Source: Candidatus Zambryskibacteria bacterium CG11_big_fil_rev_8_21_14_0_20_42_18
GTDB lineage: Bacteria > Patescibacteriota > Minisyncoccia > Phycocordibacterales > Zambryskibacteraceae
DNA length: 12,571 nt
Direction of reading: 5' to 3'
NCBI GenBank assembly: GCA_002787855.1
Contig: PCVB01000010.1
Span: 1 to 12,571, forward strand
Position 1 is the first letter of the stretch; each line of letters starts with the position of its first letter. Below, piece after piece: positions 6,606 to 12,571 of the stretch. The notes under the pieces were generated by a model. The model was given only the letters and a program-made list of their open reading frames with translations, was not told where the DNA came from and did not search any database. Made by a program: the position numbers and the translations under genes.

Positions 6606-6836
6606 ATGATTGATCAAATGACCCAAACCATCACTTTTTTGGGGAATGAGTCACTTAAAGAGGTTCGGCAGGGTGTGCAAAAAGCCTTGCGAGAAAAATC
6701 TCAAATAATTCTCGGCAAAGGACAGATTTTGTCCGAGATTGTTGTGAAGGTCTGCACTATTCCAGAATTTAACGGTTTCGATGTTTACGAAACCGAAGCA
6801 ATTATCGGGGAAATAGTTCAAGAGCCGCCCATATAG
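6606..6836 (+). CDS. Small protein of unknown function (76 residues)
   Basis: Not recognised. It is a soluble 76-residue protein without signal peptide or membrane segment. A short N-terminal strand (QTITFL) is followed by a likely amphipathic helix rich in Lys, Glu and Arg (about residues 15-31), then alternating hydrophobic strands (QIILGKGQILSEIVVKVCTI), ending in acidic residues. One Cys (residue 49) is present. The frame extends upstream to a TTG at 6549, but that codon precedes the -10 box TATAAT. ATG at 6606 is chosen because GGAAGAGG (6592-6599) sits 6 bases before it, the best Shine-Dalgarno sequence in the window. Own promoter, good ribosome binding site and terminator argue that it is a real expressed gene despite its size. 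No partner can be inferred from the context. Confidence 0.7.
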   Translation: MIDQMTQTITFLGNESLKEVRQGVQKALREKSQIILGKGQILSEIVVKVCTIPEFNGFDVYETEAIIGEIVQEPPI

Positions 6837-6844
6837 GCGGCTCT
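6821..6844. terminator. Terminator hairpin overlapping the orphan gene's stop codon
   Basis: AGAGCCGCC (6821-6829) and GGCGGCTCT (6836-6844) form a perfect 9-bp GC-rich stem with a 6-base loop. The TAG stop of the small gene (6834-6836) lies in the loop and the first base of the right arm. The following T-tract (CTTT) is short. The convergent solute-binding protein gene stops at 6847, so the hairpin probably ends transcripts from both sides. Confidence 0.75.
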
Positions 6845-6846
6845 CT

Positions 6847-8604
6847 TTAATCAGTGAATATCTTCCAAACTTTGTTTGTTTCTATATACCAATCTCTAAT
6901 ACCCAGAAATCTATCTTGGGGGACCGTCAGAGAGTTTAGGCTTATGGCTTTTACTTTTTCTGGCACGACATAGATAAAGCTAGGTGTGTAGAGGAAAACT
7001 GCTGGCACTTCTGCTTCTAATTCTTTGGCAAAGGATTTATAGCTAGACTCTACTAACTCTGGTTTATCAGCACTCCTTGCGCTGTCTAAGAATTTATCGG
7101 CGCGACCATTGGTATAAAGAGCAATGTTAAGTCCCGGATCAGCTCTCTGCGATGAATGCCAGAAGGGATAGAGGTCTGCCTCTCTGCCTACAACATTACC
7201 GAAAAGAAGAGCATCGAAATCTCTTGAACGGATGACGTTTTGGTTGAGATCGCCAGTTTCGAAAACTAGAACATCGACCTTAGCACCGAGTTTACTCCAT
7301 GCCTCAACAAGTTCGTTTGCCACTGCCTGAAGTTCGGGAGCGTCACCAGTAGAGATTGAAAATGACAAAACCATTGTATCTGCTTTAGATTTTTTTTCAA
7401 GTAGTCCTGTTGTCTCATTCATTTTCCAACCCGCTTTATTCAAAAGTTCTTTGGCCGTCGCCAGCTTCTCTTCAAAAGTAGTATCGCTTTCGGCCAAAGT
7501 TGTCCAAGGATAGATCCCGGCCGGTAGAGGACCGCCGATGATTGTGCCGTACCCACCTAACACATTTTCTACAATTTCTTCTCTGGGACTTAGTAAGTTT
7601 AGCGCTTGACGCACCTCTTTGTTCGAAAGAACTTTTGATTTACTCTGGTTGAAAAAGACGGCAAAGACACGGGGAAGAGGGGAAGTGATAATACGGGCAT
7701 TACTCTTTTTAAGCTCGAGAGTGTTTTCTGGAGAGATGCCACTGATACTTTCTACTGCACCTTCGTTATAAGCCTCGATCAGAGTCTCTTCGCTCTGGTA
7801 GAACTTGAAAATAATATTACTTACAAAAGGAGTGCCCCTTGAAGTGTCTGGAAAAGTAATAAGTCTATAAAAGTTAGGTATACCACCAGAGTTTCTCTCA
7901 ACACGCTCCACTTGATACGGACCCGAACCGATAGGAAGAGTGTTGAACTGACTAAAAGAGAATTCATCATCAGAAACATTTTTCCAAATATGTTTTGGTA
8001 GAATTCCAATCGTCAGATTGTAAATAAAAGGTGCATAAGTTTGTCTGAGGGTAAAGGAAACCGTCATCTCATCTATCTTCTCAACTTCGACGCCATCCCA
8101 TGCACCTCGACGCGGGCTTTTGATATTGGAGTTATTGATCTTCTGTATGGTAAAGATAATATCGTCTGCTGTTACAGGTATACCGTCGTGAAAAAAGGCA
8201 TCGGCACGAATATGGACAGTATAAACTCTGCGGTCATTGGAGATATTTACTTCGTCTGCCAAGTCGTTTTCTATTTTTCCCTCTGGAGTAATGCGGACCA
8301 AACCAGAATAGATTAAGGAAGTAAGGTTCTTATCGGCCTCGGAAAGAGAAAGGATGGGGTTAATGAATCGAGGATTACCCACCACTCCTTCAGTTAAGGT
8401 GCCCCCCTCGGTAGGCACCTCTGCCAGAAAAAAATTGTTTACTCTAACTAAAAGAGCAATGCTCGATAGTGCAAAAATAGCTACAAAGAAAAAGAAAATG
8501 GCTTTCTCTGCAATGGTGAAGGAGCGTATAATTTTACGTATTGAACGTTCCTTGGGCATACTGAAACGCCTTAGGAAGAGTAATCGCAATTCTCTATAAT
8601 TCAT
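6847..8604 (-). CDS. Membrane-anchored oligopeptide-type solute-binding protein (SBP family 5)
   Basis: Extracytoplasmic binding protein of the DppA/OppA family (SBP_bac_5), which delivers peptides or similar ligands to an ABC importer. The 585 residues start with a basic cytoplasmic stretch, then one hydrophobic segment (about 34-54). There is no lipobox Cys, so an uncleaved membrane anchor or signal sequence replaces the usual lipid anchor. The family core follows: EGVVGNPRFINPILS (72-86), ADDIIFTIQKI-type and GSGPYQVERVE-type segments, and the C-terminal lobe to residue 585. No permease or ATPase gene is in the window. It starts 5 bases after the secG stop, so the two are surely co-transcribed. 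Met16 (ATG at 8559), preceded by AAGG at 9 bases, is a credible alternative start; ATG at 8604 has no ribosome binding site and would rely on coupling. Confidence 0.92.
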   Translation of the reverse strand: MNYRELRLLFLRRFSMPKERSIRKIIRSFTIAEKAIFFFFVAIFALSSIALLVRVNNFFLAEVPTEGGTLTEGVVGNPRFINPILSLSEADKNLTSLIYSGLVRITPEGKIENDLADEVNISNDRRVYTVHIRADAFFHDGIPVTADDIIFTIQKINNSNIKSPRRGAWDGVEVEKIDEMTVSFTLRQTYAPFIYNLTIGILPKHIWKNVSDDEFSFSQFNTLPIGSGPYQVERVERNSGGIPNFYRLITFPDTSRGTPFVSNIIFKFYQSEETLIEAYNEGAVESISGISPENTLELKKSNARIITSPLPRVFAVFFNQSKSKVLSNKEVRQALNLLSPREEIVENVLGGYGTIIGGPLPAGIYPWTTLAESDTTFEEKLATAKELLNKAGWKMNETTGLLEKKSKADTMVLSFSISTGDAPELQAVANELVEAWSKLGAKVDVLVFETGDLNQNVIRSRDFDALLFGNVVGREADLYPFWHSSQRADPGLNIALYTNGRADKFLDSARSADKPELVESSYKSFAKELEAEVPAVFLYTPSFIYVVPEKVKAISLNSLTVPQDRFLGIRDWYIETNKVWKIFTD

Positions 8605-8609
8605 TGTTT

Positions 8610-8837
8610 CTAGCGATTAAGAAGAAGACTGATGAAGGCTGTAATAGCAAAGAGTGCCGCTATCACTAAAGTAGCATTGAAAGTGAGCTTTTCAAATCCA
8701 CGGCGCGTGAAGCGTCCTCCCGTCGCATTGTCACTTCCGAAGGATGCACCGAGACTTGCTTCTGAACGCTGAAGGAGTATCCCTGCGATTAGAAGAAGAC
8801 TCAAGATAATTTGTATATAGGGAAGAATTTGAACCAT
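8610..8837 (-). CDS. secG: Protein-export membrane protein SecG
   Basis: Small subunit of the SecYEG protein-conducting channel in the cytoplasmic membrane; it helps SecA-driven export. The 75 residues show the standard SecG design: a first membrane helix (about 4-22), the conserved cytoplasmic segment LLQRSEASLGASFG (21-34) and RRGFEKLTF (45-53), then a second helix (about 54-72). The length is at the normal lower end for the family. ATG at 8837 has no clear Shine-Dalgarno sequence and a predicted leader of only about 10 bases. It is the first gene of a two-gene unit with the solute-binding protein and divergent from groES. Confidence 0.95.
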   Translation of the reverse strand: MVQILPYIQIILSLLLIAGILLQRSEASLGASFGSDNATGGRFTRRGFEKLTFNATLVIAALFAITAFISLLLNR

Positions 8838-8853
8838 AATCTACAGAGTTCAA

Positions 8854-8882
8854 TATTAACACAATTTTGACTTTGTATGCAA
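8854..8882 (-). promoter_or_regulatory. Predicted secG promoter
   Basis: Minus strand: TTGCAT (8882-8877), 17-base spacer, TTAATA (8859-8854), giving a start about 10 bases before the secG ATG. It overlaps the -35 region of the divergent groES promoter. The shared segment TTTGTATGCAAA (8872-8883) is an imperfect palindrome. Confidence 0.45.
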
Positions 8883-8901
8883 ACCGCTATTAGTATAGAA
8901 T
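8867..8901 (+). promoter_or_regulatory. Predicted groES-groEL promoter
   Basis: Two overlapping readings are possible: TTGACT (8867-8872) with 18 bases to TAGTAT (8891-8896), or TTGTAT (8873-8878) with 17 bases to TAGAAT (8896-8901). Both put the start near 8903-8908, after an upstream in-frame ATG at 8877, which therefore cannot be the groES start. I see no CIRCE operator (TTAGCACTC-N9-GAGTGCTAA) or other known heat-shock site here. Confidence 0.45.
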
Positions 8902-8924
8902 ACACTCGTAACAACTCTAATAAA

Positions 8925-9257
8925 ATGAAAAAAACTGACAAAACAAAGGCGAAAATTAGCCCCTGCGGAGATAGGGTCTTGGTTAGACCCTTCACTGAAG
9001 AAGCTCTTCGAAAGTCTCAAGGGAAAACTCCTTCTTTCGGCATCATCCTCCCCGATAGTGTGACAAAAGAAAAATCAGCTCAAGGCAAAGTTCTAGCAGT
9101 AGGAGAAGGGAAGTGGATTGAAGGCAAACTAGTAGCAGTGAGAGTTAAAGTGGGTGATACAGTCATCTTTTCCAAATATGGATACGATGAGGTTGAAGAC
9201 GATGGAGAGGAGCTCTATCTATTGAAAGAGGACAATATTTTAGCAGTTATCAAATAA
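8925..9257 (+). CDS. groES: Co-chaperonin GroES
   Basis: Heptameric lid of the GroEL chaperonin, acting in the cytosol. The 110-residue product has the core of the family: ISPCGDRVLVRP (11-22), KVLAVGEGKW (55-64), VKVGDTVIFSKYGYDEV (75-91) and a C-terminal LLKEDNILAVIK (99-110). The mobile loop that docks on GroEL (about 23-43) ends in GIILP, matching the IVL contact tripeptide of E. coli, but is several residues longer than the E. coli loop. ATG at 8925 is preferred over ATG at 8877, as the longer form adds 16 non-conserved residues and starts upstream of the predicted transcription start. No Shine-Dalgarno sequence is visible. groEL starts 6 bases after the stop codon. Confidence 0.96.
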   Translation: MKKTDKTKAKISPCGDRVLVRPFTEEALRKSQGKTPSFGIILPDSVTKEKSAQGKVLAVGEGKWIEGKLVAVRVKVGDTVIFSKYGYDEVEDDGEELYLLKEDNILAVIK

Positions 9258-9263
9258 ACATCC

Positions 9264-10922
9264 ATGGCAAAAAAGATACTTTTCAATCAGGAAGCTCGTG
9301 AAGCACTCAAACGTGGAGTGGACCAAGTAGGAAATGCCGTCAAGATTACTATCGGTCCTCGCGGAAGAAATGTTGTCTTGGATAAAGGTTATGGAGCTCC
9401 GGTGATTACTAACGATGGTGTCACTATCGCCAAAGATATCACTCTCAAAGATAAGTTCGAGAATATGGGCGCAGAGATTGTTAAAGAAGTTGCTTCTAAA
9501 ACAAATGACATCGCTGGGGATGGCACCACGACCTCTGTCATCATCACCCAAGCGCTTGTTGAAATAGGGTTCAAAAAATCTCTTATAGGAACAAACTCCA
9601 TGGGAATCCGTCGCGGTATTGAACAAGCAACTCATGATTCTATAGACATGCTCAAGAAAATGAGTAAGCCTATAAAAACAGACACGGAAGTTAGGCAAGT
9701 GGCCACTATCTCCGCAGAGTCCAAAGAAATAGGTGAGATCATTGCTCTGACTATAAAAAAGATTGGTAAAGATGGAGTGGTCACGGTCGAGGAATCACAA
9801 ACATTTGGAGTGGATTCAGAAATAGTTGAAGGACTTGAATTTGATAAAGGCTATCTCTCTCCCTATATGATTACCAACACAGAGAGGATGGAAGCCGAGT
9901 ATCGAGATCCAGCTATCCTTGTGACAGACAAAAAGATTTCTGTAATAAAAGATATTCTGCCACTTCTAGAGAAATTAGCTGCTACTGGTAAGAAAGACTT
10001 AGTTATCATCGCTGAAGACGTGGATGGGGAAGCTCTGACAACATTTATAGTCAACAAACTCCGTGGCAGTTTCAATGTTCTGGCTATCAAGGCTCCCGGT
10101 TATGGAGACAAAAAGAAAGAAATACTTACAGACATTGCTGTAACCGTGGGAGCCAAACTTGTTTCTGAAGAATTAGGCATCAAACTCGAGAATGCAGAAC
10201 TTACAATGCTAGGTAGAGCCTCTAGAATTGTTTCTACCAAAGACAGTACGGTTATCGTCGGGGGTAAAGGTAAAAAGTCTGACATCGAAGCACGAGTAGA
10301 GAGCCTCCGCATGCAGAGAGAGAAAACTACTTCTAAATTTGATTTGGAAAAACTAGATGAACGTATTGGGAAACTCTCTGGAGGAGTGGCGGTGATAAAG
10401 GTTGGGGCAGCGACAGAAACAGAAATGAAATATCTCAAACTTAAAATTGAGGATGCGGTGAATGCGACCAAAGCTGCTATCAGCGAAGGAATTGTCGCCG
10501 GCGGTGGCAGTGCTTTGGCAAAAGTCTCAAAGAAAATTGAGACGAAATACAAGGAGTCCAAAGAAGCCAAGACGGCCCACGAGAATCCGGAAACTGCAGA
10601 ATTTGCGTCGGGTTATATGGCAGTAGTAGAGGCTTTAAAAGAACCTCTCCGCCAAATTGCAAGAAATGCCGGCAAAGAAGATGGGGTCGTGGTGGCAGAA
10701 GTTCTCAAGGGTCAATCAAACTCCGGATACGACGCCCTTACTGACACCTTTGTAGCAGATATGTTCGAAGCGGGAATTATTGACCCTGTTAAGGTTACTC
10801 GGTGCGCATTGGAAAATGCGACCTCTGCCGTCGCCATCCTTCTTACGACAGAAGTGGCAATCGCTGATGAACCAGAACCAAAACAAGAAAAATCTGATAG
10901 GGGAGCTGGTACGGATTACTAG
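9264..10922 (+). CDS. groEL: Chaperonin GroEL (Hsp60)
   Basis: ATP-driven folding chamber of the cytosol, a double heptameric ring. At 552 residues the length is normal. ATP-site elements are intact: TIGPRGRNVVLD (29-40), NDGVTIAKDI (50-59), GDGTTT (85-90, Asp86) and Asp397 in KIEDAVNATKAA (394-405). The chaperonin signature reads AAISEGIVAGGG, with Ser where a Glu/Asp is usual in the first of the two acidic positions. The C-terminus ends in a charged KQEKSDRGAGTDY instead of the Gly-Gly-Met repeat tail of E. coli, and a Lys/Glu-rich segment after about residue 421 is longer than in E. coli. ATG at 9264 follows groES by 6 bases without a Shine-Dalgarno sequence, so translation is probably coupled. 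The stop is 21 bases before lemA. Confidence 0.98.
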   Translation: MAKKILFNQEAREALKRGVDQVGNAVKITIGPRGRNVVLDKGYGAPVITNDGVTIAKDITLKDKFENMGAEIVKEVASKTNDIAGDGTTTSVIITQALVEIGFKKSLIGTNSMGIRRGIEQATHDSIDMLKKMSKPIKTDTEVRQVATISAESKEIGEIIALTIKKIGKDGVVTVEESQTFGVDSEIVEGLEFDKGYLSPYMITNTERMEAEYRDPAILVTDKKISVIKDILPLLEKLAATGKKDLVIIAEDVDGEALTTFIVNKLRGSFNVLAIKAPGYGDKKKEILTDIAVTVGAKLVSEELGIKLENAELTMLGRASRIVSTKDSTVIVGGKGKKSDIEARVESLRMQREKTTSKFDLEKLDERIGKLSGGVAVIKVGAATETEMKYLKLKIEDAVNATKAAISEGIVAGGGSALAKVSKKIETKYKESKEAKTAHENPETAEFASGYMAVVEALKEPLRQIARNAGKEDGVVVAEVLKGQSNSGYDALTDTFVADMFEAGIIDPVKVTRCALENATSAVAILLTTEVAIADEPEPKQEKSDRGAGTDY

Positions 10923-10925
10923 TAG

Positions 10926-10936
10926 TGTTATATAAT
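10926..10936 (+). promoter_or_regulatory. Extended -10 promoter directly in front of lemA
   Basis: TG at 10926-10927, one base, then TATATA (10929-10934) overlapping a perfect TATAAT (10931-10936). Transcription would start at about 10941-10943, at or next to the lemA ATG (10944), implying a leaderless mRNA. No -35 match is seen. Read-through from groEL is also likely, because no terminator lies between. Confidence 0.45.
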
Positions 10937-10943
10937 AATTAAC

Positions 10944-11498
10944 ATGTCAATTATATTTATTGTTTTAGTAATACTTGCCCTAGTAGTTTTGTGGGTTGTC
11001 TTCGCTTACAACAGTTTTATCCGTCTTATCAACCGTGCTAAAGAAGCTTGGGCTGATATCGATGTCCAACTCAAGCGCCGTTACGACCTTATTCCTAATC
11101 TTGTTAACACCGTTAAGGGTTACGCCACACATGAATCAAGCATCTTTGATAACGTTGGCAAAGCGCGAGCTGCCGCTATGGGAGCTACCAACATCGCTGA
11201 CAAGGGTCAGGCAGAGAATATGCTCACCGGGGCTCTTAAATCTATCTTCGCTATTGCTGAAGCCTATCCAGATCTTAAGGCCAACCAAAACTTCTTAGAA
11301 CTCCAACGAGAACTCTCCGATACTGAAAATAAGATTCAAGCATCAAGACGTTTCTACAATACCAATGTTCGTGACCTAAACACGGCTATCGAATCTTTCC
11401 CCAACAATGTTATCGCTTCGACGTTCAACTTCGATAAAATGGAATTCTTCCAACTTGAGGAGGAGGATGCTAAGGAGCCAGTGAAAGTAGAGTTCTAG
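10944..11498 (+). CDS. lemA: LemA family membrane protein
   Basis: Single-pass membrane protein of 184 residues with a short extracytoplasmic N-terminus, one strongly hydrophobic helix (about 3-21), then a helical-bundle domain. The family hallmark is clear: NRAKEAWADIDVQLKRRYDL (30-49) followed by IPNLVNTVKGYATHES, then QRELSDTENKIQASRRFYN and the terminal ASTFNFDKMEFFQLEEE. The molecular role of LemA proteins is poorly known; in many bacteria the gene sits beside htpX or other membrane-protease genes, as here, which suggests envelope stress or membrane quality control. No ribosome binding site precedes the ATG, consistent with the leaderless promoter call. htpX begins 41 bases after the stop codon. 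Confidence 0.95.
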   Translation: MSIIFIVLVILALVVLWVVFAYNSFIRLINRAKEAWADIDVQLKRRYDLIPNLVNTVKGYATHESSIFDNVGKARAAAMGATNIADKGQAENMLTGALKSIFAIAEAYPDLKANQNFLELQRELSDTENKIQASRRFYNTNVRDLNTAIESFPNNVIASTFNFDKMEFFQLEEEDAKEPVKVEF

Positions 11499-11516
11499 TC
11501 TCCGTATTAGAGGCTA
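11496..11516 (+). other. Small hairpin between lemA and htpX
   Basis: TAGTCTC (11496-11502) can pair with GAGGCTA (11510-11516) as a 7-bp stem with one G-U pair and a 7-base loop, starting at the lemA stop codon. No T-tract follows, so it is not a convincing terminator; it may be an mRNA stabiliser or chance. Confidence 0.25.
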
Positions 11517-11538
11517 ATCCCTAGCACCTAGAACCTGC

Positions 11539-12432
11539 ATGTCTAATCTCTATACTCACCAAGATCAAAATATCTGGAAAACTTGGTTTTTGATGACATT
11601 TTTCTTCGTCTTCGTCATTTTCCTCGGGTGGTTTGTTTCCTACTATTTCCAGAATCCGGCACTGCTTTATGTCGCAGTCTTCTTCGCTATCTTTATGAAC
11701 GTTTTTTCTTACTGGTATTCGGACAAGATAGTGCTAAAACTGCATAAGGCCAAAGTGGTGGTGCGGGCAGAACACTTTGACCTGTGGAACGCTGTAGAGA
11801 ACCTATCCATTACAGCGGGTCTACCTATGCCCAAGCTCTACATCATTGAAGATCCTGCCCCAAACGCCTTTGCTACGGGCAGAAACAAGGACCATGCGGT
11901 AGTAGCAGTGACTACTGGACTCCTTGCCATTTTGGACAAAAATGAGCTAGAGGGGGTTATCGCCCACGAACTCTCTCATATTGGTAACAAAGACATGCTT
12001 CTCTCCACAGTGGTGGTGGTTCTTGTTGGATTTATCGCATTGCTCTCTGACTTCTTTCTTCGAGCACAGATGTTTGGAAATATGCGAAGCAGGGACAATG
12101 GGGGAAGAGCTGGGGCAATACTTCTCGTTATCGGTATCGCCTTTGCCATTCTTGCTCCTTTGGTAGCGACCCTTATCCGTCTGGCTATTTCTCGCAAACG
12201 AGAATTTCTTGCTGATGCTTCGGGGGCGCTACTGACTCGATATCCGGATGGCCTTGCAAGCGCGTTGAAAAAAATTAGTTCCGCACCCACACCAATGAGA
12301 ACCGCTAACAATGCCACGGCGCACTTATTTATCTCCAATCCTTTCGGAGGCAAAAAGAAGTCTCTGCTCCATAAACTTTTTATGACTCATCCTCCAACGG
12401 AGGATAGAGTCCGCGCGCTTGTAGGGAAGTGA
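11539..12432 (+). CDS. htpX: HtpX-type M48 zinc metalloprotease
   Basis: Membrane-bound protease that degrades misfolded membrane proteins, with its active site on the cytoplasmic side. The 297 residues contain two N-terminal helices (about 14-34 and 41-60), the catalytic zinc motif HELSH (143-147; His143, Glu144, His147), two further helices (about 154-172 and 191-216), and the third zinc ligand Glu222 in REFLADASGALL (221-232). The C-terminal THPPTEDRV (about 283-291) is the usual M48 ending. Length and order match HtpX. ATG at 11539 gives the expected N-terminus, although no Shine-Dalgarno sequence is present; expression probably depends on transcription through lemA. Confidence 0.96.
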   Translation: MSNLYTHQDQNIWKTWFLMTFFFVFVIFLGWFVSYYFQNPALLYVAVFFAIFMNVFSYWYSDKIVLKLHKAKVVVRAEHFDLWNAVENLSITAGLPMPKLYIIEDPAPNAFATGRNKDHAVVAVTTGLLAILDKNELEGVIAHELSHIGNKDMLLSTVVVVLVGFIALLSDFFLRAQMFGNMRSRDNGGRAGAILLVIGIAFAILAPLVATLIRLAISRKREFLADASGALLTRYPDGLASALKKISSAPTPMRTANNATAHLFISNPFGGKKKSLLHKLFMTHPPTEDRVRALVGK

Positions 12433-12445
12433 TCTATACATATAC

Positions 12446-12475
12446 ACATATAATAGATAATATATTCCCATATGT
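12446..12475. repeat. A/T-rich inverted repeat between htpX and the tRNA gene
   Basis: ACATAT (12446-12451) and ATATGT (12470-12475) are inverted copies with 18 bases between. The weak stem in an A/T-rich spacer might help end htpX transcripts, but it is not a strong terminator. Confidence 0.2.
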
Positions 12476-12481
12476 TATAAA
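12473..12481 (+). promoter_or_regulatory. Extended -10 promoter of the tRNA-Ser gene
   Basis: TG (12473-12474), one base, then TATAAA (12476-12481). The start would be near 12488, about 8 bases before the mature tRNA 5' end. No -35 match is visible. Confidence 0.4.
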
Positions 12482-12495
12482 TAAGCTCATTAAGA

Positions 12496-12571
12496 GGAGG
12501 GTTCGCATAGTGGTCTAGTGCACCACGTTGGAAACGTGGCGTGGGGCAACCCACCGAGAGTTCGAATCTCT
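12496..12571 (+). tRNA. tRNA-Ser(GGA), 3' end cut off by window edge
   Basis: A cloverleaf can be drawn: acceptor 5' strand GGAGGGT (12496-12502), D stem GCA/TGC (12505-12507 and 12519-12521), anticodon stem CCACG/CGTGG (12523-12527 and 12535-12539) with loop TTGGAAA, so the anticodon is GGA (12530-12532) reading UCC/UCU serine codons. A long variable arm GTGGG-GCAA-CCCAC (12541-12554) is the class II mark expected for serine. The T stem GAGAG with loop TTCGAAT (12556-12567) is complete on its 5' side. The window ends within the 3' T-stem strand; the 3' acceptor strand is not seen. Confidence 0.95.

Noticed and set aside
8877..8924. Longer GroES start at ATG 8877
   Set aside because: It adds 16 residues not found in the family and lies upstream of both possible transcription starts for groES.
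8838..8924. CIRCE heat-shock operator before groES
   Set aside because: No TTAGCACTC / GAGTGCTAA arms are present. Fragments such as ACTC occur but do not form the inverted repeat.
9240..10570. Several antisense ORFs over groES/groEL, up to 156 residues
   Set aside because: They are codon shadows of a highly conserved gene; no promoter or start signals, and the products are low-complexity.
10923..10943. Terminator between groEL and lemA
   Set aside because: The 21-base gap is A/T-rich with promoter-like boxes and cannot form a stem.
11976..12353. 125-residue antisense ORF in htpX
   Set aside because: Shadow of the M48 protease frame, which has intact catalytic residues.

Overview
The window looks like a chromosomal segment of a small-genome bacterium of the Candidate Phyla Radiation (Patescibacteria, most likely a Parcubacteria/Paceibacteria-type lineage). 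This is inferred from gene content and style: a divergent RNase J with an N-terminal extension, a membrane-anchored family-5 solute-binding protein directly after secG, groES-groEL followed by lemA-htpX, very short intergenic gaps, and many starts without a Shine-Dalgarno sequence. Base composition is moderate to AT-rich by eye. The reading frames use standard stops and I see no sign of TGA recoding. No 16S gene or marker set is present, so the assignment is tentative.

Layout. (1) 1-1117, minus: N-terminal 372 residues of a Kef-type (CPA2) cation/proton antiporter running off the left edge. (2) 1173-1817, plus: a transglutaminase/papain-like hypothetical enzyme. (3) 1824-2972, minus: an MFS transporter with its own sigma70-like promoter and a short leader that can form two mutually exclusive hairpins. 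(4) 3091-4866, minus: RNase J. (5) 5085-6524, plus: an NAD-dependent sugar epimerase fused to the N-terminal half of a GT4-like glycosyltransferase, divergent from RNase J across a control region holding a 10-bp tandem repeat and a palindrome. (6) 6606-6836, plus: an orphan 76-residue protein with its own promoter, ribosome binding site and a terminator hairpin that overlaps its stop codon. (7) 8837-6847, minus: secG followed by an oligopeptide-type solute-binding protein. (8) 8925-12432, plus: groES, groEL, lemA, htpX. (9) 12496 to the right edge: a truncated tRNA-Ser(GGA).

Functionally most of the window is housekeeping: mRNA decay (RNase J), protein export (SecG), cytosolic folding (GroES/GroEL) and membrane-protein quality control (HtpX beside LemA), plus three transport proteins. 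The accessory-looking part is about 5.0-6.9 kb, with an AT-richer fusion gene and an unrecognised small gene. I found no CRISPR array, insertion sequence, phage module or defence system. The best candidates for something undescribed are the MFS leader RNA, the epimerase/glycosyltransferase fusion, and the small gene.
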